A stretch of 5,158 nt of DNA from Nitrososphaeraceae archaeon (GTDB lineage: Archaea > Thermoproteota > Nitrososphaeria > Nitrososphaerales > Nitrososphaeraceae). Shown here piece by piece: positions 1 to 5,158 of the stretch; positions within the stretch are counted from its first letter, which is position 1; each line of letters starts with the position of its first letter. The stretch spans positions 1-5,158 of the forward strand of contig JAICSL010000150.1 of assembly GCA_025936955.1 (NCBI GenBank), read 5' to 3'. Made by a program: the position numbers and the translations under genes. A model generated the notes under the pieces. The model did not search any database and was not told the origin of the DNA. It worked only from the letters and a program-made list of their open reading frames with translations.

Positions 1-43
1 GTTTTCCTATGGCATTGCTACTATCACTCAATGTCTATCTATG

Positions 44-745
44 CTATAGATTATTATTTATTATACATCTTGCTGTTTCAAAAATGTTAATCCACATCTG
101 CCATGTTAAGAGGCCAGTATTAGTATTTCTTCTGCTGGGATGATATGAAACTATCAAACTTTTATCGTTATGCACAGGATAGATCAAATTATGACCAAAT
201 TTCAAGTCTTTAACATGACACACTCTGCAATATGCATCAAAAGCAATTTTTCCAAGAGTGACAATAACCTTGGATGTCTTCTCTAATATTTCTATTTCCG
301 ATATTAGGTATTGTGAACAGTTTGATATCTCAGATGGATTTGGTTTATTTTGTGGAGGAGCACACCTTGCTGCTGCAGTTAGATAGGCGTCTTTTAAAAT
401 CAATCCATCGTCCTTGGATATACTTGTAGGTTTATTTGCAAATCCTGTTTCAAACAGAGCTTTTACAAGCCAATCGCCGGAGCTGTCCCCAGTAAATATT
501 CTCCCTGTTCTATTCCCCCCGTTCGCAGCTGGAGCCAATCCAATAACCAATAATTTAGAGTGAGGATCGCCAAAAGATGGAACAGGTTTTGCCCAATAAA
601 CTTGATCCATGTACTTTTTTGTTTTAGTTTTCCCTACCTCCCCGATGTATTTTGTCAAACGTGGACACATTTCACAATTTATGATTCTTTCATTTACTCT
701 ACGCAATGACAAATATTCTTCTTTAGCTAATAGGTCAGTTGACAA
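44..745 (-). CDS. udgB: Family 5 uracil-DNA glycosylase (UDGb type, 4Fe-4S)
   Basis: Excises uracil, and in characterised relatives some other deaminated bases, from DNA to begin base excision repair. Motif A is unmistakable: GLAPAANGGNRTGRIFTGD at residues 69-87 has the Ala-rich family 5 pattern rather than the GEAPG of family 4. The C-terminal motif HPSRRNTNTG (202-211) supplies the conserved His and the DNA-contacting loop. Cys24 and Cys27 (CEMC), with Cys128 and Cys143, fit the four 4Fe-4S ligands of the family. The length of 233 residues is normal and the protein appears complete, soluble and cytoplasmic. The start is TTG at 745: in-frame TAG and TAA codons lie just upstream, and the first in-frame ATG (residue 26) would remove a cluster cysteine; TTG codons at residues 12 and 14 remain possible. 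No Shine-Dalgarno is visible. The residue after GLAPAA is Asn where most relatives I recall have His. Family assignment is firm; substrate range is inferred. Confidence 0.95.
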   Translation of the reverse strand: MSTDLLAKEEYLSLRRVNERIINCEMCPRLTKYIGEVGKTKTKKYMDQVYWAKPVPSFGDPHSKLLVIGLAPAANGGNRTGRIFTGDSSGDWLVKALFETGFANKPTSISKDDGLILKDAYLTAAARCAPPQNKPNPSEISNCSQYLISEIEILEKTSKVIVTLGKIAFDAYCRVCHVKDLKFGHNLIYPVHNDKSLIVSYHPSRRNTNTGLLTWQMWINIFETARCIINNNL

Positions 746-770
746 TCTTTACTAGATTATATCCATGAAT

Positions 771-780
771 TCTGTATATT
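771..780 (-). promoter_or_regulatory. Candidate TATA element for the uracil-DNA glycosylase
   Basis: On the minus strand this reads AATATACAGA, preceded by CTAACT. The AATATA core lies about 30 bases upstream of the TTG start at 745, which is the spacing expected for a leaderless or very short-leader archaeal transcript. No ribosome binding site lies between them. A second AT-rich element (AATATATTTG) lies farther upstream, near 797-806, so the choice is uncertain. Prediction from sequence only. Confidence 0.35.
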
Positions 781-915
781 AGTTAGTAGTATGGATCAAA
801 TATATTCTGCAGCCTTATTTTCCTATTGATACTATCAAGACGATTCAATTTTGAGATCATCGTCATTGTACAGATTCGTGAACTGGTTGCAGAGCAATGG
901 TATGATCCACTGTTT

Positions 916-1383
916 TTAAAAAATTGCTTTGGTTGCTTTTGCGCTTCCCAATAGGACTCGAATTTTGGTTATACCCATCGAATATGACTTGACTCTGGTG
1001 CAATAAGTTGCAGTTTTACTAAATGTCGAGTCATCGATAATAGTAGTGGTAGTAATAGGATCTACATTCTTTTCCTTTTTGCTTTTCTTTTTAGTCTTGT
1101 TGTCGCCCTCCTTATTCCTTTTGTTGGAATTATCATTATTACTACCTTCCATAACTAAACTACTAATCTTCTTCCCGATCAACTGATATATAGGCTGCCA
1201 TACTGCATCAGGTCTATTTGCAGCAATAGAAGATGAACTCATGTACATGGAATACTTATGAGAAGAAAGATTGAGTGGTGTGGTCACATGAAGGTAGTGC
1301 AGCAGTAGCCAGAATATGTTCATATCAATAAACACATGTCTATTTGCTACTCTTTTACTATAGATGGTGAGTAGATTCGCCAA
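916..1383 (-). CDS. Hypothetical lysine/asparagine-rich protein
   Basis: I do not recognise this 155-residue frame and assign no function. The TTG at 1383 is the longest start; ATG at codon 21, codon 46 (1248) or codon 48 (1242) are alternatives. Codon choice looks gene-like from about codon 46 onward (AGA/AGG arginine, A/T third positions) and less so before it, so a product of about 108-110 residues is plausible. From there it shows a short ordered-looking stretch (SSSSIAANRPDAVWQPIYQ, 49-67), a charged low-complexity linker rich in Asn and Lys (about 81-107), a Thr/Ile run (111-116) and a basic C-terminal part with Cys128 (TYCTRVKSYSMG). There is no signal peptide; the hydrophobic run FWLLLHYL (24-31) exists only if an early start is used. 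It is transcribed divergently from the flavoprotein gene across a palindrome-bearing intergenic region. A T-run at its stop codon could end transcription. It could be a lineage-specific gene, a degraded gene or a chance frame. Confidence 0.4.
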   Translation of the reverse strand: MANLLTIYSKRVANRHVFIDMNIFWLLLHYLHVTTPLNLSSHKYSMYMSSSSIAANRPDAVWQPIYQLIGKKISSLVMEGSNNDNSNKRNKEGDNKTKKKSKKEKNVDPITTTTIIDDSTFSKTATYCTRVKSYSMGITKIRVLLGSAKATKAIF

Positions 1384-1416
1384 TAGGATACATTCAACTG
1401 ATACATCTCTTGAATA

Positions 1417-1445
1417 TCTACTGGAGATCGAAGATCTCCAGTAGA
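1417..1445. repeat. Perfect 13-bp inverted repeat with 3-base centre
   Basis: The left arm TCTACTGGAGATC (1417-1429) and right arm GATCTCCAGTAGA (1433-1445) are exact reverse complements separated by GAA. A second short symmetry, GAGT-C-ACTC (1444-1452), overlaps the right end. The element lies in the divergent region between the minus-strand hypothetical gene and the flavoprotein gene, with the right arm ending about 10 bases before a TATA-like sequence at 1455-1464. No T-run follows on either strand, so it does not look like a terminator. A binding site for a dimeric regulator, placed where it could act on one or both divergent genes, is the best reading. The repeat itself is certain; its role is inferred. 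Confidence 0.9.
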
Positions 1446-1454
1446 GTCACTCAT

Positions 1455-1464
1455 CTTAAATAAT
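1455..1464 (+). promoter_or_regulatory. Candidate TATA element for the flavoprotein gene
   Basis: CTTAAATAAT resembles the archaeal TATA box consensus and sits directly downstream of the 13-bp inverted repeat. If used, transcription would start near 1480-1490 and give a leader of about 55-75 bases before the TTG at 1543 or the ATG at 1555. A weaker AT-rich stretch, CATAAACTATT at 1483-1493, is an alternative that would give a shorter leader. Sequence prediction only. Confidence 0.4.
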
Positions 1465-1542
1465 CAGAACCGTAATTACTTTCATAAACTATTCCTTGAC
1501 TGTCCAAACATTCAATTACGCTATGACATTCTACAATCCAAA

Positions 1543-3357
1543 TTGGCTGAAAATATGTATATGAGGTCTACTCGCTCATGCGATGTTCTAATTATAGGCG
1601 GAGGTTCTTCAGGTCTTAGAGCAGCAATCGAAGCTCATGATGTCGGTGCTAATGTTCTCATAATTAGCAAGAATAAGAAAGGAGATCCTCATACAGTACT
1701 TGCAAGAGGTGGTATCAATGCAGCGCTTGGTACTATGGATCCAGAAGATAACTGGATTATACATGCTGCCGATACGCTAAGAGAAGGGGAGTTTCTAGCT
1801 AATTATGAAAAAGTAGAAGTACTTTGCAAGAATGCACCTGATGCTGTAAATGAACTTGTTAATTGGGGTGCTAGGTTTCATAGAGAAAAAGATGGCAGGC
1901 TGACACAACGATTCTTTGGTGCCCATACTTACAGGAGGACCGTATTTTATGAAGATTGGACTGGTGATGAAATAATTCGCGTACTCTTAGACCAAGTTAG
2001 TCAGAGGAAAATTGAAATTGTAGAAGATGTTTATATTACAAGGTTAGTAAAATCAGGTGATGTAACTGGTAAAAGAGAAGATCCAAATGAAATCGCAGGA
2101 GCATTTGGCGTAGATCTTAAAAAGAAAGAAATTGTTAGATTTGAATGCAAGTCTTTAATACTTGCCGCTGGTGGATATACACGAGTCTATGCGGTAAGTA
2201 GTTCTAGAATTTTTGAAAACCATGGAGAAGGTGTGGCTCTAGCGTATGAAGCAGGCGCAGATTTAGTAGATATGGAGATGGTACAGTTCCATCCTACTGG
2301 AATGGTCTGGCCAGAGAAAGCAGTGGGTACACTTGCCACAGAAGCAATACGTGGTGAGGGAGGAATCTTGTTAAATTCAAAAGGTGAAAGATTTATGAAA
2401 AATTACTATCCGGAAAGAATGGAGCTGGGGCCACGTGACATAGTAGCCCGGGCTGCCTATAATGAAATATTGGCTGGCAGAGGTACTGAGCATGGTGGTG
2501 TCTGGTTGGATATAACCCATCTATCAAAGGAAAAAATCTTGGACAGGCTACCAACTATGTACGAACAGTTCAAAAATCTTGACGGGATAGACATATCTAA
2601 AGAAAAAATGGAGGTTGGACCTACTGCACATTATTCTATGGGTGGAGTCGTAGTAGATGCGAAGTGTAGAACAAAGATCAAGGGTTTATTTGCTGTTGGA
2701 GAAGTAATGAGTCAGATTCACGGTGCCAATCGCTTAGGTGGAAATAGCTTACTTGATACAGTAGTTTTTGGAAAAATTGCTGGGGCAAATGCAGCTAGAT
2801 TAGTAGAGGAAGTAGAAGAAAGACAGAAGGCTAAACAATCATCACTAGAACCAAATCTAAACAGTATTAATAATAATAGTAACCAAAAAGAATTCGTTGA
2901 TGATGGATTATTTATAGTTGAGGAGCCCATTAAGTTTCGTAATGAAATACAAGAATTAATGAAACTGAACGCAGGAATAATAAGAGAAAAGACCAGGCTC
3001 CAAAATGGATTGAAAAGAATTTTGGAATTAAAGAAGGAGTTTTATTCTAAAGATAATATTATAAAAGAATTCAAAATTGATGATGAAAATGTTGTTTTAA
3101 CTTGGGAAGTAAAATCCTCGCTAATTGCTTGTGAGGCCATAATAAGAAGCGCATTGATGCGGCAAGAGAGCAGAGGAGCTCATTACAGGTCAGATTTTCC
3201 AAACCTAGGTGACGAAGAATGGAAGGTAAATATCTATTGCAGAAAGGAAGGAAGGGAGATGGTATTGTTCAAAGACAGTGTTAAAGAAATTCAAGGACCG
3301 TTGGCAGACTTGCTTAAAGTCCACATCAAAGCAGAACACCATCGTGAATTTGAATGA
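1543..3357 (+). CDS. sdhA: Succinate dehydrogenase/fumarate reductase flavoprotein subunit
   Basis: Catalytic subunit of complex II: oxidises succinate to fumarate in the TCA cycle (or the reverse) and passes electrons through FAD to the iron-sulfur subunit at the membrane. The N-terminal Rossmann motif GGGSSG is at residues 19-24. His50 in PHTVLARGGINAALG (49-63) matches the histidine that binds FAD covalently. Active-site equivalents are all present: His250 (QFHPTG), Thr266/Glu267 (ATEAIRGEGG), Arg298 (GPRDIVARA), His363 (TAHYSMGG) and Arg397 (HGANRLGGNSLLD, 393-405). The LGGNSLLD ending and His50 argue for SdhA/FrdA rather than L-aspartate oxidase. The C-terminal domain carries SRGAHYRSDFP (543-553). 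At 604 residues it is near E. coli SdhA (588); an Asn/Ser-rich linker (about 426-460) joins the domains. The start is TTG at 1543; ATG at 1555 or 1561 gives nearly the same protein and no Shine-Dalgarno decides. No sdhB, sdhC or sdhD follows. Succinate versus fumarate direction cannot be told from sequence; oxic metabolism would favour succinate oxidation. Confidence 0.96.
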   Translation: MAENMYMRSTRSCDVLIIGGGSSGLRAAIEAHDVGANVLIISKNKKGDPHTVLARGGINAALGTMDPEDNWIIHAADTLREGEFLANYEKVEVLCKNAPDAVNELVNWGARFHREKDGRLTQRFFGAHTYRRTVFYEDWTGDEIIRVLLDQVSQRKIEIVEDVYITRLVKSGDVTGKREDPNEIAGAFGVDLKKKEIVRFECKSLILAAGGYTRVYAVSSSRIFENHGEGVALAYEAGADLVDMEMVQFHPTGMVWPEKAVGTLATEAIRGEGGILLNSKGERFMKNYYPERMELGPRDIVARAAYNEILAGRGTEHGGVWLDITHLSKEKILDRLPTMYEQFKNLDGIDISKEKMEVGPTAHYSMGGVVVDAKCRTKIKGLFAVGEVMSQIHGANRLGGNSLLDTVVFGKIAGANAARLVEEVEERQKAKQSSLEPNLNSINNNSNQKEFVDDGLFIVEEPIKFRNEIQELMKLNAGIIREKTRLQNGLKRILELKKEFYSKDNIIKEFKIDDENVVLTWEVKSSLIACEAIIRSALMRQESRGAHYRSDFPNLGDEEWKVNIYCRKEGREMVLFKDSVKEIQGPLADLLKVHIKAEHHREFE

Positions 3358-3560
3358 ATAATTATACAAATCACAAATCATCGGTTAATTTGCTGTATAT
3401 GGAGAAAAGGAAAAAATCAGCTTCAAATAATTTGTCTTACTTTATTCTTAATGGAGCAGAGTTACGGGTGAACAATTATAGATAGTGAATTGCAAACAAA
3501 AAAGTATATACAGTTCAAATAAAGATTATCATTTGTGGCATATGTTCATGTGTTTTTTAG
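3358..3560. other. Intergenic stretch after sdhA, no convincing gene
   Basis: This 203-base AT-rich stretch contains several TATA-like strings (for example AAGTATATAC near 3503-3512), a T-rich segment at 3431-3449 and a T6 run at 3553-3558. One 28-codon frame begins with ATG at 3399 (MEKRKKSASNN...), too short and featureless to accept. The iron-sulfur subunit gene expected after sdhA is absent, and no remnant of its cysteine motifs is readable here. Confidence 0.5.
3431..3449 (+). terminator. Possible T-rich terminator of sdhA
   Basis: TTTGTCTTACTTTATTCTT lies about 75 bases after the sdhA stop codon on the coding strand. Archaeal RNA polymerase ends transcripts at T-rich stretches without needing a hairpin, so this is a candidate end point; the T6 run at 3553-3558 is a second one. 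In AT-rich DNA such stretches also occur by chance. Confidence 0.25.
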
Positions 3561-3860
3561 ATGATGGATAGACTCACAGAGATCATGCCAATAATTGCAT
3601 AGGTATATGATTTATATTATACAACCAGGAGCGAGCCAGTTTCATCTCTTTATGAGAATGCAGATTTTTCGATAGACACTATAAAGACCTCAATCAAGGA
3701 TGGGAAAATAAGGACCAACCAAATACTAAAAAATATCAAAATGAGCTAGCTAGCCTATATAGCAGCTTACACCAAAGGAGAAATAGATGCTCAAAGCGTA
3801 GAGTCATGATTACCTCTAGAAGTTCAAAATAGAAAACCCTATAAAGTTTCGACAATATAA
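3561..3860 (+). pseudogene. Decayed gene of about 99 codons with three in-frame stops
   Basis: Reading one frame from the tandem ATG ATG at 3561 to TAA at 3858-3860 gives protein-like sequence broken only by TAG (3600-3602), TAG (3747-3749) and TGA (3807-3809). The segments are MMDRLTEIMPIIA, then a stretch starting VYDLYYTTRSEPVSSLYENA and including IKDGKIRTNQILKNIKMS, then LAYIAAYTKGEIDAQSVES, then LPLEVQNRKPYKVSTI. Amphipathic helix-like composition, gene-like codons and a shared frame through all four pieces suggest a real gene inactivated by point mutations; a single change would restore a sense codon at each stop (for example GAG, AAG or CAG from TAG; TGG from TGA). I do not recognise the family. 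The intact protein would be small, charged and soluble, without cysteine or metal motifs. Its natural-looking stop codon is immediately followed by TGA, and its 3' end overlaps the promoter of the next gene. No promoter at leaderless spacing is clear upstream. A chance frame is the alternative; stop-codon recoding is unlikely because both UAG and UGA are involved. Confidence 0.55.
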
Positions 3861-3861
3861 T
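3853..3861 (+). promoter_or_regulatory. Candidate TATA element for the Rieske-reductase gene
   Basis: CAATATAAT is centred about 23-25 bases upstream of the TTG at 3880, fitting a leaderless archaeal transcript beginning at or next to the start codon. There is no Shine-Dalgarno before the TTG; the AAGGAGG at 3886-3892 lies inside the coding frame (codons 3-5). The element overlaps the stop codon of the decayed gene. Confidence 0.45.
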
Positions 3862-3879
3862 GAAAATGGTCTTTGTATA

Positions 3880-5001
3880 TTGAGTAAGGAGGATTTTGTT
3901 CAGGTTGCAGATACAAAGGATATTCCATCTTCCAAGATGAAAGAAGTTCAAGTCGATGGTGAAAATATTTGTGTTGCCAATGTTGATGGAAAATACTATG
4001 CAATTGGCAGTATTTGTACCCATGAGGGCGGCCCTCTAGCTGATGGCACACTTGAAGGCTATGAAGTTGAATGTCCTTGGCATCAATCTAAATTTGATGT
4101 GAGAACGGGAGAGGTGACAAGTCCTCCTGCAAATGAACCCGAACCAGCTTATGAAGTAAAAGTAGATGGCAATAACATACTAATCAAGAAACAAGGTAAA
4201 AGTAAATCTTCTCCTCAAATTGAGTTAACGCTATTAGAGAAAGATAAAGTTGAGGGTACTGATGTAACGTCATTTAAGTTCGGTAAGCAAAATGATGATG
4301 ATAATCAAGGACTAGAAGACAGAACACCATTCAATTATACTGCAGGGCAATTTGCCTTTTTTGATATAGGTGGAGTCTATAACGATCCCAAAAGCCCTAT
4401 CAGACATTTTACTATTTCATCTTCTCCAACTGAGAATTTTATAATGTTCAGCACTAGAATCAGAGATTCACCATACAAAAAGAGACTTTCAGCTTTAGAA
4501 AAAGGCGCAAAAGTCAAGGTAAGAGGTCCTGAAGGACAATTTGTATTACATCAAGATTATTCAAAAGCTGCCGTATTTCTATCAGGTGGTATAGGCGTTA
4601 CTCCATTTAGAAGCATGGTAAAGTATACTACAGACAAGCAGCTGCCAATAAAAATAGTAATGTTTGATTCCAATAGAAATCGAAGCAACATCTTATTCAG
4701 AAAAGAGTTTGATGACTGTACGAACATTAATAATAATCTGAGGATTATCTATACCATTAGTGAAGAAGAAGATCGAGAATATGAACAATCATCATCTGCT
4801 GCAAAAAACGATTGGAAAGGAGAATATGGCCGAATAGACAAAGCAATGATTTTGAAGTACCTAGACACGAATGAACTGAATAATTCAGTATTTTATATCT
4901 GTGGTCCGCCTAGCATGCTAAAAGCAATGCAGTCTTTGCTCCAAGAAGAATTAAAGATTCCAAAAGAAAGAATCAAAGTTGAAGAGTTTACAGGTTATTG
5001 A
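3880..5001 (+). CDS. Rieske [2Fe-2S] ferredoxin fused to FAD/NAD(P)H reductase
   Basis: A one-chain electron-transfer protein: NAD(P)H reduces FAD in the C-terminal reductase, which can pass single electrons to the N-terminal Rieske centre and on to an acceptor. The Rieske domain (about 1-104) has both ligand boxes, Cys46-Thr-His48 (ICTHEGGPL) and Cys65-Pro-Trp-His68 (ECPWHQSKFD), of the soluble NirD/dioxygenase-ferredoxin kind. A linker (105-114) leads to a ferredoxin-NADP reductase fold: flavin motif RHFTISSSP (175-183), GPEGQF (216-221), pyridine-nucleotide motif LSGGIGVTPFRSM (234-246), YICGPPSML (339-347) and the C-terminal EEFTGY (368-373). Acidic or Asn/Ser-rich insertions occur at 137-148 and 294-310. 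There is no plant-type [2Fe-2S] domain, signal peptide or membrane segment, so it should be cytoplasmic. TTG at 3880 is the only usable start: the frame is open back to a TAG at 3817-3819 but has no ATG or GTG. No oxygenase or nitrite reductase gene adjoins it, so the acceptor is unknown. The domains are certain, the physiological partner not. Confidence 0.93.
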   Translation: MSKEDFVQVADTKDIPSSKMKEVQVDGENICVANVDGKYYAIGSICTHEGGPLADGTLEGYEVECPWHQSKFDVRTGEVTSPPANEPEPAYEVKVDGNNILIKKQGKSKSSPQIELTLLEKDKVEGTDVTSFKFGKQNDDDNQGLEDRTPFNYTAGQFAFFDIGGVYNDPKSPIRHFTISSSPTENFIMFSTRIRDSPYKKRLSALEKGAKVKVRGPEGQFVLHQDYSKAAVFLSGGIGVTPFRSMVKYTTDKQLPIKIVMFDSNRNRSNILFRKEFDDCTNINNNLRIIYTISEEEDREYEQSSSAAKNDWKGEYGRIDKAMILKYLDTNELNNSVFYICGPPSMLKAMQSLLQEELKIPKERIKVEEFTGY

Positions 5002-5023
5002 TGATTAATTGCATATATGATGA

Positions 5024-5035
5024 TTTAAAATAAAT
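5024..5035 (+). promoter_or_regulatory. Candidate TATA element for the gene at the right edge
   Basis: TTTAAAATAAAT closely matches the archaeal TATA consensus and is centred about 23 bases upstream of the ATG at 5052 and 29 upstream of the ATG at 5058. No Shine-Dalgarno intervenes, so a leaderless transcript is likely. It shows that the following gene can be transcribed independently of the Rieske-reductase although only 50 bases separate the two. Confidence 0.5.
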
Positions 5036-5051
5036 TAAAGCGTAATGATAA

Positions 5052-5158
5052 ATGACTATGACCAACAGAAGAATAGATTTTAACGAACCAATACCACAAA
5101 TGATTAAACTGCTAAAATCAGAACATCGTAGCTTTGAATCCAAAATAACAGAAGTCCA
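5052..5158 (+). CDS. Partial CDS, 5' end only; possibly hemerythrin-like
   Basis: An open frame begins with ATG at 5052 (or the in-frame ATG at 5058) and runs off the window after 35 codons. The visible protein starts MTMTNRRIDFNEPIPQ and continues MIKLLKSEHRSFESKITEV. A short polar lead followed by an amphipathic helix with the pattern I-x-LL-x-x-EH-R resembles the first helix of hemerythrin/HHE domains, where this His is an iron ligand; only one ligand can be seen, so this is a suggestion. A strong TATA-like element at leaderless distance supports a real gene start. If the hemerythrin reading is right, the gene would encode an oxygen-, nitric oxide- or iron-responsive protein beside a redox enzyme. 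A plain helical protein of other function is equally possible. Confidence 0.7.
   Translation, partial: MTMTNRRIDFNEPIPQMIKLLKSEHRSFESKITEV

Noticed and set aside
746..915. Possible RNA gene or tRNA in the gap downstream of the hypothetical gene
   Set aside because: No cloverleaf pairing or T-loop motif could be found; the GGACTCGAA string at 953-961 is only a superficial match and lies inside the hypothetical frame.
1417..1445. Reading the palindrome as an intrinsic terminator or transposon end
   Set aside because: No T-run follows on either strand, and there is no transposase, second copy or target duplication in the window.
1414..1542. N-terminal extension of SdhA
   Set aside because: The frame is open back to a TGA at 1411-1413 but has no ATG or GTG, spans the palindrome and candidate TATA element, and does not read like a flavoprotein N-terminus.
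2718..2930. 70-codon minus-strand frame opposite sdhA
   Set aside because: Lies wholly inside sdhA, antisense, over the conserved HGANRLGGNSLLD region and linker; a shadow of the real gene.
3399..3485. 28-codon frame with ATG start after sdhA
   Set aside because: Very short, no recognisable motif, no ribosome binding site and only a weak TATA-like string upstream; cannot be told from chance.
3747..3754. TAGCTAGC tandem in the decayed gene as a frameshifting duplication
   Set aside because: The downstream protein-like sequence stays in the same frame as the upstream part, so a 4-base duplication is not needed to explain the interruption.
3736..4051. Two overlapping minus-strand frames across the start of the Rieske-reductase
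   Set aside because: They are antisense to the strongly conserved Rieske cysteine/histidine boxes and to the decayed gene, with unordered composition and no promoter.

Overview
The window looks like archaeal chromosomal DNA, most likely from an AT-rich ammonia-oxidising archaeon (Nitrososphaeria/Thaumarchaeota, perhaps a Nitrosocosmicus- or Nitrososphaera-like lineage). The reasons are AT-rich DNA, A/T-ending codons with AGA/AGG arginines, TATA-type elements about 25-30 bases ahead of start codons with no Shine-Dalgarno, several TTG starts, Asn/Lys/Ser-rich low-complexity linkers, and an archaeal-type family 5 uracil-DNA glycosylase. The lineage is inferred from overall style; no rRNA or other marker gene is present.

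Layout. (1) 44-745, minus: family 5 uracil-DNA glycosylase with an Fe-S cluster. (2) 916-1383, minus: a 155-residue lysine/asparagine-rich hypothetical protein of uncertain reality and uncertain start. (3) 1384-1542: divergent intergenic region holding a perfect 13-bp inverted repeat with a 3-base centre, followed by a TATA-like element. (4) 1543-3357, plus: complete succinate dehydrogenase/fumarate reductase flavoprotein subunit with its full catalytic set and the covalent-FAD histidine. (5) 3358-3879: a 522-base stretch with no intact gene; its second part (3561-3860) reads in one frame as a roughly 99-codon protein interrupted by three stop codons, which I interpret as a decayed gene. (6) 3880-5001, plus: a fusion of an N-terminal Rieske [2Fe-2S] ferredoxin domain and a C-terminal ferredoxin-NADP reductase-type FAD/NAD(P)H domain. 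(7) 5052 to the right edge, plus: the first 35 codons of a further gene, perhaps hemerythrin-like, behind its own promoter.

How the genes relate. There is no obvious multigene operon: each gene appears to have its own promoter and the neighbours have different jobs (uracil repair, TCA-cycle/quinone electron transfer, NAD(P)H-to-Rieske electron transfer). The flavoprotein gene stands without the iron-sulfur or membrane-anchor subunits, and the Rieske-reductase has no terminal oxygenase beside it, so both must find partners encoded elsewhere. The most interesting items are the decayed gene, the long palindrome in the divergent promoter region, and the partnerless Rieske-reductase fusion. I see no CRISPR array, insertion sequence, tRNA, rRNA or obvious novel defence system.
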